In this document: positions 18,711-27,807 of the stretch, in pieces
Position numbering within the stretch: the stretch's first letter is position 1
Layout of the letters: every line of letters begins with the position of its first letter
Assembly (NCBI GenBank): GCA_910573745.1
Contig: CAJSYI010000021.1
Coordinates: 1 to 43,789 of the forward strand
DNA length: 43,789 nt
Origin: Muribaculaceae bacterium
GTDB lineage: Bacteria > Bacteroidota > Bacteroidia > Bacteroidales > Muribaculaceae
Direction: 5' to 3'
The notes under the pieces: generated by a model
Database searches by the model: none
What the model was told of the DNA's origin: nothing
The model's input: the letters and a program-made list of their open reading frames with translations, nothing else
Made by a program: the position numbers and the translations under genes

Positions 18711-20396
18711 ATGCTCAGAAAACTGTCCATCAACAACTACGCCCTCATCGACAGGCTTGAGACCGGATTCGGGCCGGGCCTGACCGTCATCACAGGCGAG
18801 ACAGGATCGGGAAAATCGATAATGCTCGGAGCCTTGTCGCTCCTGCTCGGCGGACGTGCCGACACGAAAGCCATACGCCGCTCAGACCGCAAATCGGTGA
18901 TTGAAGCCGTTTTCGATTCCCCAGACCCGCACCTGAAAGGGATAGTTGAAAAAGCCGGCCCGGAATGGAACGACGAAGAGCTGATAGTGCGCCGCGAGCT
19001 GAGTCCGTCCGGACGCTCACGTGCTTTCGTAAACGACAGCCCGGTTACACTGCTGGTTCTGCAGGAACTGATGCCAAGACTGATAGACATCCATTCCCAA
19101 CATCAGAACCTGCAACTATCCGACCCTCGCCATCAGCTCAGAATCATCGATGCAATGGCCGAAAACTCCGACCTGCGCGACGAATACAAATCCCTCTTCC
19201 ACAAATACGTAAAGCTCAGACAACAAATCGAAACCCTGCGGAGCGAAATGGCAAAGAACCGCGAAAACCGCGAATTCATGCTCTTCCAGCTCCAGCAGCT
19301 CGACAAGCTGAAGCCACTGCGGGGGGAACTCGAAGAGATCGAACGGCAGTTCGACATTTTCAGCGATGCAGGCGAAATCAAGGAACAGCTTGCCTCCGCC
19401 TCCGCACTCATAGGCGGTTCGGAGCGCAGCGCAGTGGCGCAGATCGCCGAAGCCCGCGCCGCAATCGGCAGAATAGACCTCTCCCTTTTTGAAAACGACA
19501 CAGAAGCCCCCGGAATACAGCAAAGGCTCGAAAGCCTTTACGTAGAGCTTAAGGACATCGCCGCCACAGTGGAAGACTTCGCCTCAGGCATAGAAGACGA
19601 CCCCGTGCGCCTCGCAAAAATCTCCAAGCGCATGGACGACCTTTATGAGGCGCAGAAGCGTTTCAACGTGGCCGACAACGACGCACTCGTTTCGCTCCAC
19701 GAAGAGCTGAAAAGGAGCCTCGGACAGGACGGCGGCTCCGACGGAACCCTTAAGGGACTTGAGGCGGAACTGCGCGACATCGCAGGAGAACTTAAGACAA
19801 AAGCGGCGCGACTCAGCGCGACCCGCGTCAAAGCGGCAGAGGAGTTTTCTGAAATGCTCACCGCCACGGCAATGCCACTCGGGCTCCCCAACCTGAAATT
19901 CTCGGCAATGGTAAGCAAAGGGAAACTGCACTCCTACGGAATGGACAGCGTGGCCTTCCTGTGCCGATTCAACAAGAACCAAGACCTTATGCCGCTCGAA
20001 AAGGCCGCATCGGGAGGCGAAATGTCCCGGCTGATGCTGAGCCTCAAAGAGATACTTAGCACACGGCTGAAACAGCCGACCGTAATATTCGACGAAATAG
20101 ACACCGGGGTCTCCGGCGAGATAGCCGACCGTATGGGGCGTATGATGCATTCCATGGGCGAATCGACCCAAGTCATGGCCATAACCCACCTGCCGCAGGT
20201 GGCCTCCAAAGGCGACAGCCACTTCAAAGTGTTCAAGACCGACAACGAAGACTCCACCGTAACCCGCCTCACACGCCTTTCTCCTCCTGAGCGCGAACAT
20301 GAGATAGCGAAAATGCTTTCAGGCGACCGCATCGACGATGCCGCGCTGGAAAACGCCAGATCTCTTCTCGCCACAGCAACAAACCCCAACAACTGA
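18711..20396 (+). CDS. recN: DNA repair protein RecN
   Basis: The 561-residue SMC-like ATPase has Walker A GETGSGKS (residues 29-36), a long central coiled-coil region (about 150-370) rich in charged heptads, the ABC signature ASGGEMSRLMLSLKE, Walker B PTVIFDEIDTGVSGEIADRM and a following His-switch stretch (VMAITHLPQVAS). RecN works early in recombinational repair of double-strand breaks, holding ends together. The gene starts 17 bp after porD and ends 11 bp before rlmB, consistent with one operon. No LexA-type box was identified upstream, and the spacing argues against an independent SOS promoter. Confidence 0.97.
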   Translation: MLRKLSINNYALIDRLETGFGPGLTVITGETGSGKSIMLGALSLLLGGRADTKAIRRSDRKSVIEAVFDSPDPHLKGIVEKAGPEWNDEELIVRRELSPSGRSRAFVNDSPVTLLVLQELMPRLIDIHSQHQNLQLSDPRHQLRIIDAMAENSDLRDEYKSLFHKYVKLRQQIETLRSEMAKNRENREFMLFQLQQLDKLKPLRGELEEIERQFDIFSDAGEIKEQLASASALIGGSERSAVAQIAEARAAIGRIDLSLFENDTEAPGIQQRLESLYVELKDIAATVEDFASGIEDDPVRLAKISKRMDDLYEAQKRFNVADNDALVSLHEELKRSLGQDGGSDGTLKGLEAELRDIAGELKTKAARLSATRVKAAEEFSEMLTATAMPLGLPNLKFSAMVSKGKLHSYGMDSVAFLCRFNKNQDLMPLEKAASGGEMSRLMLSLKEILSTRLKQPTVIFDEIDTGVSGEIADRMGRMMHSMGESTQVMAITHLPQVASKGDSHFKVFKTDNEDSTVTRLTRLSPPEREHEIAKMLSGDRIDDAALENARSLLATATNPNN

Positions 20397-20407
20397 CCAA
20401 GACAGAA

Positions 20408-21154
20408 ATGAACAAAAGCGACTACATATTCGGAATCCGGGCAATAATCGAAGCAATCGATGCCGGAAAAGAGATAGACAAGGTGCTTATGCGCCGTGAA
20501 CTCGGCGGCGACCTCGGCCGTGAGCTCTCCGCAAAGCTGCGTGAATATGACATACCGGTGCAGAAAGTACCCGTGGAGAAACTGAACCGCATCACGATGA
20601 AGAACCATCAGGGGGCAATCGCACTCCTCTCACCTGTCGGCTACCACAGGCTCGACCAGCTCGTGCCGACACTTTTCGAAGAAGGACGGATGCCGCTGGT
20701 GATGATTCTCGACGGCCTTACCGACACCCGAAACTTCGGGGCGATAGCCCGCACCGCCGAATGCGCCGGATTCGACACCATAGTCATTCCAGAGCGCGGA
20801 AGCGTAAGCGTCAACGGCGACGCGGTGAAGACCTCGGCCGGCGCCCTGCTCCACCTCCCGGTCTGCCGCGTGCGGTCTGCAGCAGAAGCCGCAACATACC
20901 TGATGGAGTCGGGGTTCAGAATCGTGGGTGCTTCCGAAAAAGGCGCCATACCGTATACTGAAGCCGACTACACCGGCCCTACAGCGATTGTCATGGGAGC
21001 GGAAGACACAGGAATAAGCAACGAAATGCTGAGACGCTGCGACACACTCGCCGCAATCCCGATAAAAGGCAACATAGGCTCGCTCAACGTCTCCGTAGCC
21101 GCCGGAATCATCATGTACGAGGCCCTGCGGCAAAGGGCGGTCGCAGGTTTTTGA
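20408..21154 (+). CDS. rlmB: 23S rRNA (guanosine-2251-2'-O)-methyltransferase RlmB family
   Basis: The 248-residue SpoU/TrmH-family enzyme has an N-terminal substrate-binding domain (YIFGIRAIIEAIDAGKEIDK) and a C-terminal SPOUT knot. The three motifs are visible: NFGAIARTAECAGFD, VMGAEDTGIS and IPIKGNIGSLNVSVAAGIIM. These form the trefoil-knot AdoMet site. The family methylates the ribose of G2251 in the P-loop of 23S rRNA; other SpoU targets cannot be excluded by sequence alone. It is probably the last gene of the operon from dnaN, since a new promoter follows. Confidence 0.92.
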   Translation: MNKSDYIFGIRAIIEAIDAGKEIDKVLMRRELGGDLGRELSAKLREYDIPVQKVPVEKLNRITMKNHQGAIALLSPVGYHRLDQLVPTLFEEGRMPLVMILDGLTDTRNFGAIARTAECAGFDTIVIPERGSVSVNGDAVKTSAGALLHLPVCRVRSAAEAATYLMESGFRIVGASEKGAIPYTEADYTGPTAIVMGAEDTGISNEMLRRCDTLAAIPIKGNIGSLNVSVAAGIIMYEALRQRAVAGF

Positions 21155-21172
21155 CCGAAGAACCGTTCAAAA

Positions 21173-21204
21173 TTTGGATAATAGGCCATAAACCACTAAA
21201 TTTG
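21173..21204 (+). promoter_or_regulatory. Promoter of the nusB-yajC-ybbR-coaE operon
   Basis: TTTG at 21173-21176 and TAAATTTG at 21197-21204 are spaced by 20 bp, 30 bp upstream of the nusB ATG. Confidence 0.75.
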
Positions 21205-21234
21205 CACTGTAATTAAATCACTTCATATAGAGAT

Positions 21235-22635
21235 ATGATCAATCGTGTGCTGATAAGAATCAAAGTGGTGCAACTGCTTTATTCGTATCTTTTGCTTGAG
21301 AAACAGTTTCTCCTTGAGTCGCAGCCCAGCTCGCCGACCAAAGAGAAACGCTTTGCTTATTCACTGTATCTTGACTTTTTGGTGCTGATGACGCGCCTGG
21401 CCAAAGATGTGGAAAAACGCGGAGGAGAGCGGCCCTTGATGGACAACCGCTTCATCTCCAACGTATTGAACGATGATAAAATCAAATCGCTCCTGGCACG
21501 CTACAGGATGGAAGATTTCCCGTTTGCCGACGTTGAGGCCAAGCTGACGCAGGCCGTCAAGGACTCCGGGATATTCAAGCTTTACGCCAAGAAAAGCGAA
21601 CACACTCCAGGAGACGAGGTGTCGGTCTGGAGCGAAATATTCAACCAGATAATAATCCCTGACCAGGCCATTGGTGAACTGATAAGCCGACGCGAGAACT
21701 ACACGATGCGCGGACTCGAAAGGTCAAAAGACCTTATGGCCACCACGTTCACAAATTTCTTCTCTTCCCAGGGACACGTAACCGACGCCCTCAAACAGCT
21801 CTCACAAAGCCTCGACAAGGCAAGGGAACTGTATTTCAGGCTTCTCATCCTCCCTGTCGAACTGACCGACCTGCGAGAAAGGGAAATCGACGCAAACCGC
21901 CACAAATACATCACCACCCACGAAGACCTCAACCCCAACATGCGCTTTGTGGAGAATGAGTTCGTAGCCGAACTGCGGCGCAACTTCGACATCCAGAAAT
22001 TCGTCAGCGAGAACAAGCTCAGCTGGCTTCCCGACGACGAACGGACGCTTAACTCGCTGCTGCGCACAATCAAGGAGTCGGACATATATTCCGACTACAT
22101 GAACTTCCCTGCGACCGACTATCAGACCGACTGCGAATTCTGGAGAAACATCTACAAATACATCATCCTCAACGACCCCGACTTCCTCGAGGCACTCGAA
22201 GACAAATCCGTTTTCTGGAACGATGACATCGACATAATCGGCACGTTCACGCTGAAAACGGTGAAACGCTTCGAATCCGAGAACCATGAAGACGCAATCC
22301 TCCCGATGTTCAAAGACGAGGAGGACGCGCGTTTCGGAGCCGAACTATTTGCTGCCGCTGTCCGCAACCGCGAGACATACCGAAGCTACATCGACCGGTT
22401 CGTCAATTCATCTTCTTGGGACAGCGAACGCCTCGCTTTCATGGACGTGGTGATACTGCTGACATCCATCGCCGAAATCCTCGGTTTCCCGAAGATTCCG
22501 ACCACGGTCAGCATCAACGAATACATAGAGATAGCGAAATGCTACAGCACGCCTAAAAGCGGGCAGTTCATCAACGGCATGCTTGCCTCGATAACGACCA
22601 TGCTCCGCGAAGACGGCCAACTCACAAAAGAATAA
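21235..22635 (+). CDS. nusB: Transcription antitermination factor NusB, long form
   Basis: The 466-residue product has a NusB domain at the C-terminus (about 330-460; WDSERLAFMDVVILLTSIAE, then ILGFPKIPTTVSINEYIEIAK), where NusB helices bind BoxA RNA with NusE/S10. The N-terminus, MINRVLIRIKVVQLLYSYLL, also matches the first NusB helix, so the fold is split by, or extended with, about 300 largely helical, highly charged residues. Classical NusB is about 140 residues. Longer NusB proteins are usual in Bacteroidetes, though this one looks large even for them. Gene order nusB-yajC-ybbR-coaE supports the call. Confidence 0.88.
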   Translation: MINRVLIRIKVVQLLYSYLLLEKQFLLESQPSSPTKEKRFAYSLYLDFLVLMTRLAKDVEKRGGERPLMDNRFISNVLNDDKIKSLLARYRMEDFPFADVEAKLTQAVKDSGIFKLYAKKSEHTPGDEVSVWSEIFNQIIIPDQAIGELISRRENYTMRGLERSKDLMATTFTNFFSSQGHVTDALKQLSQSLDKARELYFRLLILPVELTDLREREIDANRHKYITTHEDLNPNMRFVENEFVAELRRNFDIQKFVSENKLSWLPDDERTLNSLLRTIKESDIYSDYMNFPATDYQTDCEFWRNIYKYIILNDPDFLEALEDKSVFWNDDIDIIGTFTLKTVKRFESENHEDAILPMFKDEEDARFGAELFAAAVRNRETYRSYIDRFVNSSSWDSERLAFMDVVILLTSIAEILGFPKIPTTVSINEYIEIAKCYSTPKSGQFINGMLASITTMLREDGQLTKE

Positions 22636-22662
22636 CCCCTTAAAACAGCTACTTAAACAAAA

Positions 22663-22974
22663 ATGAACCTACTAAACATCCTGCTTCAGGCCCAACAGGG
22701 CAACAGCTGGTCGGGAATGCTCCTGATCCTCGCTATGATTGTGGTATTCTACTTCTTCATGATACGCCCGCAATCCAAAAAGCAGAAAGAAATCAAAAAG
22801 GCTCGCGAAGCCCTCAAATCAGGCGACAAAATCGTAACCGCCGGCGGAATCCACGGACGCATAAAGGACATTTCCGAGACCACCATGAACGTGGAAATCG
22901 CGCCCAACGTCTCAATCAAGATAGACAAGGGTTCCGTCTATCCCCTCGGCGAGGAAGGCACCGCCAAGAAATGA
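22663..22974 (+). CDS. yajC: Preprotein translocase subunit YajC
   Basis: The 103-residue inner-membrane protein has one N-terminal transmembrane helix (about residues 18-37, WSGMLLILAMIVVFYFFMI), followed at once by the YajC signature RPQSKKQKE and a cytoplasmic domain (LKSGDKIVTAGGIHGRIKDI) ending in KIDKGSVYPL. YajC associates with SecDF in the Sec export machinery. It starts 27 bp after nusB. SecDF is not in the window. Confidence 0.95.
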   Translation: MNLLNILLQAQQGNSWSGMLLILAMIVVFYFFMIRPQSKKQKEIKKAREALKSGDKIVTAGGIHGRIKDISETTMNVEIAPNVSIKIDKGSVYPLGEEGTAKK

Positions 22975-23006
22975 CATCATAAGCCGTGAGGCATCCGGGC
23001 TGAAAC

Positions 23007-23984
23007 ATGAACCTCAGTACAAACGGCATAAAGGAATGGTGGAAGCGTGTGAAGACTACAGCACGCTTCCGCAGCATTCTTCTATACATTGCATTCGTGG
23101 CAATAGCAGCCGTGTTCTGGTTCGTGTTCGCGCTCAATGACAACGTACAACAGTCTTTCGACGTCAACCTCAGGCTGAAAGACGTGCCTGATTCAATAAC
23201 GTTCATCAGCGACATCCCCGACAAGCTCCATGTAACCGTGCGCGACAAGGGCACAGGGCTTCTGCGCAACGCCGTCCTCAAACGTCCTGCGATAGAAATC
23301 GACTTCAAGGAATACACGTCTGCCTCCGGCTCAGTCCTTTCCGTATCGAAGAGCGACCTCGCGGCCATGATGAAGAAGACTTTCGGCGCTTCGGCGCAGA
23401 TAGTCTCCACTTCGCTCGACTCGCTGCACCTTACATATACCGACCGTCCCGGAAAGCGAGTGCCGATAGTGGTCAGAACGGACGTTACCGCAACCTCCGG
23501 ATATGTGATAGGTGGACATCCGAGGCTCTCGCAAGGTTATACTCTTGTCTACGGCCCACAGGAAGCCCTCGACACAATCACACGCGTCTATACCGACCGC
23601 ATAGTCCGCCGCAGGCTTTCCGAACCCACCACAGTAGAGGCTAGACTGAGGCATATGCCGGGGACACGCCTCATTCCCGACAAGGTAAAGGTTGCCATTC
23701 CCGTGGAACCGCTCGTCAACAAGCACCAGATGGTAGGCGTAACCGTAATAAACATCCATGACGGCGGAAGCGTGCTCCTCTTCCCGCAGAAAGTGGAGGT
23801 AAGCTACTACGTGCCGATGAGCAGCTTCAACGAGCCGCAGACGGGCATCGAAGTCGTGGCCGACTATTCTTCAAGAGGGCCGGGGATATCAGGACGAATA
23901 CCGGTCAGAATACAACGGGCTCCAAAACAGTGCGTCAACCTCAGCCTGCACACCGACAGTCTGGAATACACAGTGGTGAGATGA
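23007..23984 (+). CDS. YbbR-like domain protein, membrane anchored
   Basis: The 325-residue protein has one N-terminal membrane anchor (about residues 24-44, RSILLYIAFVAIAAVFWFVF) with a basic cytoplasmic lead, then an extracytoplasmic region of YbbR-like beta domains (FDVNLRLKDVPDSITFISDI, then PDKLHVTVRDKG, and later RLRHMPGTRLIPDKVKVAIP). In Firmicutes YbbR proteins regulate c-di-AMP cyclase; in Bacteroidetes the family is found in this nusB-yajC-coaE neighbourhood with unknown role. The stop overlaps coaE by ATGA, implying coupled translation. Confidence 0.85.
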   Translation: MNLSTNGIKEWWKRVKTTARFRSILLYIAFVAIAAVFWFVFALNDNVQQSFDVNLRLKDVPDSITFISDIPDKLHVTVRDKGTGLLRNAVLKRPAIEIDFKEYTSASGSVLSVSKSDLAAMMKKTFGASAQIVSTSLDSLHLTYTDRPGKRVPIVVRTDVTATSGYVIGGHPRLSQGYTLVYGPQEALDTITRVYTDRIVRRRLSEPTTVEARLRHMPGTRLIPDKVKVAIPVEPLVNKHQMVGVTVINIHDGGSVLLFPQKVEVSYYVPMSSFNEPQTGIEVVADYSSRGPGISGRIPVRIQRAPKQCVNLSLHTDSLEYTVVR

Positions 23985-24589
23985 TCGCAACGACACCCCG
24001 AATGATCTGCGTAACAGGAGGCATAGGCGCCGGAAAAAGCGTGGTCGCCGCCACACTGAGGCTCAAAGGCTTCAAAGTCTACGACTGCGATTCCCGCGCA
24101 AAGCAGATGATGCAGTCAGACCCCACGCTCAGGAAATCGCTCACAGAAATCCTCGGCGACGGAATCTACGATGCCGACGGGCATCTCCGCCGCAAAGAGA
24201 CGGCTGAAAGGCTTTTCGCTTCTGACAGCACACGTATGGCAGTCAATGCCGTGGTACACGAAGCAGTGCGCCGCGACATAACGGATTGCCTCGCAGAATG
24301 CCACGACAGTCTGTTTTTTGTGGAGACGGCAATTCCTGCCGCTTCCAGAATAGATGAAATGTGCAACTCAATATGGCTTGTGGACGCTCCCGCTGAAATA
24401 CGCACCACGCGAGCCTGCATACGCGACGAAGCTGAAAGACAGCATGTCTTGAGGCGCATCGAGTCCCAAAAAGGCGAATTCTCCGGACTGCCTGCCCAAA
24501 AGAGTTCCGTCATAGTAAACGACGGGACTGCCCCTCTCCTTCCGCAAATAGACCATCTCATTGAAACCGAACTCAATAAACCCATTTAA
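23981..24589 (+). CDS. coaE: Dephospho-CoA kinase
   Basis: From ATG 23981, whose ATGA overlaps the ybbR stop, the product is 202 residues, normal for CoaE. The P-loop GGIGAGKS sits at residues 13-20. Conserved stretches follow: KVYDCDSRAKQMM, LFFVETAIPAASRI and IWLVDAPAEIRTTRACIRDE. It phosphorylates the 3'-OH of dephospho-CoA, the last step of CoA synthesis, so the window carries both coaBC and coaE. The further upstream ATG (23930) lies inside ybbR and is rejected; ATG 24002 (MICVTGG) is an alternative start. Confidence 0.94.
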   Translation: MIATTPRMICVTGGIGAGKSVVAATLRLKGFKVYDCDSRAKQMMQSDPTLRKSLTEILGDGIYDADGHLRRKETAERLFASDSTRMAVNAVVHEAVRRDITDCLAECHDSLFFVETAIPAASRIDEMCNSIWLVDAPAEIRTTRACIRDEAERQHVLRRIESQKGEFSGLPAQKSSVIVNDGTAPLLPQIDHLIETELNKPI

Positions 24590-24601
24590 GAAACTATTTA
24601 T

Positions 24602-25000
24602 ATGCTACGCGAAATAATAGCCATCACCGGCAAACCCGGACTTTACAAAATCGTCAGCCACAGCGCAAGCCGAATCATCGTGGAAGACATGACAAGCAAA
24701 AAACGCTTTCCCGTCTCATCACGCGACAAAGTGGTATCGCTCGGCGACATAGCGATGTACACCGACGGAGATGACAAACCGCTCGGAGAAATACTCGACC
24801 TCCTCTATGCAAAGCAGGAAGGCAATAGCGTTGACATAAAGGCCCTCGACAGCAACGACAAGCTTTCAGAGGCCTTTGCCGGAGTGCTTGAGAACTATGA
24901 CCGCGAGCGCGTATATGCCTCCGACATCAAGAAGCTCTTCGCCTGGTACAACCTTCTCATTGCCGCAGGCATGACAAAGTTCACCGAGACAGAGGAATAA
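24602..25000 (+). CDS. DUF5606 family protein
   Basis: This 132-residue cytosolic protein follows the DUF5606 pattern common in Bacteroidetes: MLREIIAITGKPGLYKIVSH, a small beta domain (RIIVEDMTSKKRFPVSSRDK), then a helical tail ending LIAAGMTKFTETEE. Function is unknown. It lies 12 bp after coaE and ends at a strong terminator, so it closes the nusB operon. There is no signal peptide or membrane segment. Confidence 0.85.
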   Translation: MLREIIAITGKPGLYKIVSHSASRIIVEDMTSKKRFPVSSRDKVVSLGDIAMYTDGDDKPLGEILDLLYAKQEGNSVDIKALDSNDKLSEAFAGVLENYDRERVYASDIKKLFAWYNLLIAAGMTKFTETEE

Positions 25001-25047
25001 GTTTCTAGGCGTAAGCCAAGGAAACAACAACCACTTCCCCAAACAAT

Positions 25048-25090
25048 AAAGATGCGGGATTGCAGCTTGAATGTGCAATCCCGCATCTTT
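25048..25090. terminator. Bidirectional terminator
   Basis: AAAGATGCGGGATTGCA (25048-25064) pairs perfectly with TGCAATCCCGCATCTTT (25074-25090) across a 9-nt loop. It lies between the convergent DUF5606 gene and the minus-strand outer-membrane protein gene and can serve both. Confidence 0.85.
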
Positions 25091-25117
25091 GACTCTTCAA
25101 GAGCGTGTCTGGGCGGC

Positions 25118-27577
25118 TCACTTCCCTTTGCTCGGGCCGTCATTCTCGCCGCCCTCATTAAGCTTGGCCGCCGTACGCTTCACATCGGCGGAAAGCGAAC
25201 CGAACCGGAAAGAGACTCCGAAGCCGACATGCAAGTTGGCCGAATCATAGCGTGATGAAGTCCGCATCCCCGGGGCTTCGGTCGTATTGTCATATACCGT
25301 CCTCGGATTGATGAAATTCTGGGCATATACGTTGACTGTCAAGGCGTCGTTCTTCAGGAATGAGCGCGATGCCTGCACTCCGTAATAAAACCATCCGGAA
25401 CCGGATGTCTGAAGCATGATCCATCCGGAGCCTGCGCCGCCATACGCCGAAAGGCGCAGACGGCAAGGAAGCGTATAGTCGAAGTTGGCGTTGAAGTTGC
25501 CGCTCCATCCCGCCCGCGATGCCTTAAGCTCCGGCGACGATGCCTTGTAGTCCTCATAGTTCAGTCCCGCATACAGTGAGAACTGCATATCCGTGATGAC
25601 GGTCCATTGCATATACCCGTTGATGTTGAACCACTGATAACGCCCGATGTTGGCATAAGTCGAATTGAATACTCCGTCGCTAAGGAAGTTATAATTCTCA
25701 ATCGAGTTCTTGGTGTAAGCATAGCTCACTCCTACGTTACCGCCGACCTTGCCCCCGTAGTTGCTGTATGTAAGCGAAACCTGGTTGGAACGCTGGCTGT
25801 CAAGATCCGGATTTCCGAAGCTTGCCTGATTGGTAGACATTTCGTTGCGGTAAGGGTTCAGCTGCCACAGGGACGGGCGCGATATGCGCATCTGGTATGC
25901 CAGACGGAGATTTGACGCCGGCGTGAACCTGTAGGTCAGCGAAGCGTTCGGCACCACATCGTTGAGCACCGTGGTGAAGTCCTTGTATCCTTGTGGCCGG
26001 GTCTTGTAGTCAACTCCCGTATGAGTGTATTCCCAACGCACTCCGGCCCGGCCTGAAAAGCTGCCGAAAGTTCCTGTATATGAAGCGTAGAGCGCGAATA
26101 TGTCCTGAAACTGCGTCATTTCCACATGCTCGTCTTCTGCAACCGCCATATTGTCGTATTCGGTCCCGTATAGCGGATAGGCGTTGCCATCGCTTCTCTG
26201 CATCTGAAGTTTGGCCCCGGCCTCCAACGTATGTCGGGAGGTGAACGGATTGGTATAATCGATCTGCATTGTGTGCCTGCCGGTCGCATTGTCGTTCACG
26301 TTCTTTCCCCACAACCACGGCAACGAAATCCCTTCCAGCGAATGCCTCGTCTGCACTGACGAGAAGTCATTGTCGTAATTGTTGTAGAGATATGATGCCA
26401 CTATGTGGTGTCCCTTCCTGCGGAAAGTGTGCTGGTAGGAAGCCTGGCCGCTCAAGCCCAGATTTGAACTGTGGGAATTCCAGTCTCTTATGTAGCTCCA
26501 CTGCTTCTGTCCGGATGAAGAAAGCATCTCCAGTGCGTTGCGCGTGTTCTGCCATCCCAGGCTTTTGCCGAAATCAAACGAGACGGTGAACAGGTTGAGC
26601 GTGTCCGGCTCCCAAGAAAGGTTGAAGCTGGAACCGACATAGTTCCTTTCGTTTGCTCCCTTGGAAACCGTCCGTTGGGTGCGGTCGGTTTCAGAAAGAA
26701 GATTCTCGTATGCTTCATTACAATAGAAGTGCCTTGCCGGATAAACGCGCGAATCGTTGTAGTTGGCGTTGAGGGAAGCGGTTACATTGCCTATCTTGGT
26801 GCGCCCGTAGCCGCTTATGCCAGAATTGCTAATATTGTGCCAAAGCGAGAAATTGGCCATGAAACCTTCAAGATTCTGCTTTCCTACAGTGATTATGTTG
26901 AGTATCCCCCCCGTGCCTTCCGCGTCATACTTCGCCCCCGGCTCGGTGATCACCTCGATTTTCTTTATCGAAGCAGCCGGCATGGATTTCAGTATCGTCT
27001 TCGGGTCGCCCGAAAGCATAGGGTCTTCCTTGCCGTTAAGGTAAATCTTGAAATTGGACTGCCCCTTCACCTTTATGTTCTCCTGGGCATCCACCGAAAC
27101 CATAGGCACTTTGCGCAGCATGTCGAGCGTGGAGCTGGTCGTGGCAGACGGGTCTTCCTCCACATTGTAGGTAAGCGTGGCCCCGTCGCTATCGACAAGC
27201 CTGCGCTGCCCTGTAACCACCACTTCGCCGAGCGTCTCGGAATCGGATGCCAAGGCAATCGTGCCCAAGTCGGACGATGATGCCTTCGCGCTCAGTGTGA
27301 AAAACCTCGAAACGGTCTTCAGCCCCACATACTCCGCCTTAAGCAGATATTTTCCCGAGCGTGAAAGGGAATGCCTGAATCGCCCTTCCATATCGGCGGC
27401 ATCCACTGCAACCGGCTTAACCGTGTCGGACACGTTGTATATCCTGTAAGTGGCTCCGGGGCAAGGCTCGCCGCCGCTGGCCTCCACTATCCTGCCGCTT
27501 ACCGAATAGACCGCCGCAATGGCCGTCAGACCTCCGAAAGCAAACGTAGCCAGCAGGGAAATCAAATGAGTTTTCAT
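25118..27577 (-). CDS. Outer-membrane beta-barrel protein (TonB-receptor-like, OMP_b-brl_3) with N-terminal carboxypeptidase-regulatory-like domain
   Basis: The 819-residue protein starts with a signal peptide (MKTHLISLLATFAFGGLTAIAA). It continues with a CarboxypepD_reg/CNA-B-like domain (residues 25-110, VSGRIVEASGGEPCPGATYR), a plug domain (about 115-230, LGEVVVTGQRRLVDSDGATL, later KIEVITEPGAKYDAEGTGGI) and a C-terminal barrel with many aromatic strand ends. The plug and barrel match the OMP_b-brl_3 group of TonB-dependent receptor relatives. It is clearly paralogous to the protein at 28983-31265 (shared NGKEDPMLS and ITEPGAKYDAEG). Substrate unknown. No SusD partner is adjacent, so it is not a Sus-type glycan system. 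It is divergent from the membrane protein/regulator pair at 27808. Confidence 0.9.
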   Translation of the reverse strand: MKTHLISLLATFAFGGLTAIAAVYSVSGRIVEASGGEPCPGATYRIYNVSDTVKPVAVDAADMEGRFRHSLSRSGKYLLKAEYVGLKTVSRFFTLSAKASSSDLGTIALASDSETLGEVVVTGQRRLVDSDGATLTYNVEEDPSATTSSTLDMLRKVPMVSVDAQENIKVKGQSNFKIYLNGKEDPMLSGDPKTILKSMPAASIKKIEVITEPGAKYDAEGTGGILNIITVGKQNLEGFMANFSLWHNISNSGISGYGRTKIGNVTASLNANYNDSRVYPARHFYCNEAYENLLSETDRTQRTVSKGANERNYVGSSFNLSWEPDTLNLFTVSFDFGKSLGWQNTRNALEMLSSSGQKQWSYIRDWNSHSSNLGLSGQASYQHTFRRKGHHIVASYLYNNYDNDFSSVQTRHSLEGISLPWLWGKNVNDNATGRHTMQIDYTNPFTSRHTLEAGAKLQMQRSDGNAYPLYGTEYDNMAVAEDEHVEMTQFQDIFALYASYTGTFGSFSGRAGVRWEYTHTGVDYKTRPQGYKDFTTVLNDVVPNASLTYRFTPASNLRLAYQMRISRPSLWQLNPYRNEMSTNQASFGNPDLDSQRSNQVSLTYSNYGGKVGGNVGVSYAYTKNSIENYNFLSDGVFNSTYANIGRYQWFNINGYMQWTVITDMQFSLYAGLNYEDYKASSPELKASRAGWSGNFNANFDYTLPCRLRLSAYGGAGSGWIMLQTSGSGWFYYGVQASRSFLKNDALTVNVYAQNFINPRTVYDNTTEAPGMRTSSRYDSANLHVGFGVSFRFGSLSADVKRTAAKLNEGGENDGPSKGK

Positions 27578-27679
27578 GATTTTTAGATTTATTTTACACT
27601 ATTCAAGACGGCAATGAACATCATTCGTTACAGTCCACAAAGTTTTTTTTGAACCATTCATCATTTTTTCGCCCGAAAA

Positions 27680-27711
27680 TTTGGTTTATAAAATAAATCG
27701 CTTTACCTTTG
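27680..27711 (+). promoter_or_regulatory. Promoter of the membrane-protein/winged-helix operon
   Basis: TTTG at 27680-27683 and TACCTTTG at 27704-27711 are spaced by 20 bp. GGTTTATA starting at 27683 and TATAAACC near 27771 form a distant inverted pair flanking the start region, a possible operator. On the minus strand AAACTTTG (near 27640), one mismatch from consensus, is the best -7 candidate for the outer-membrane protein gene. Confidence 0.65.
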
Positions 27712-27807
27712 CATCCGAAAAACAATCGGAACGGCAACGTTCCATTATTTTTCACCGCATAGTTTACAATATAAACCGATTTAAAACCCACAAAACAAAC
27801 AGAATTT

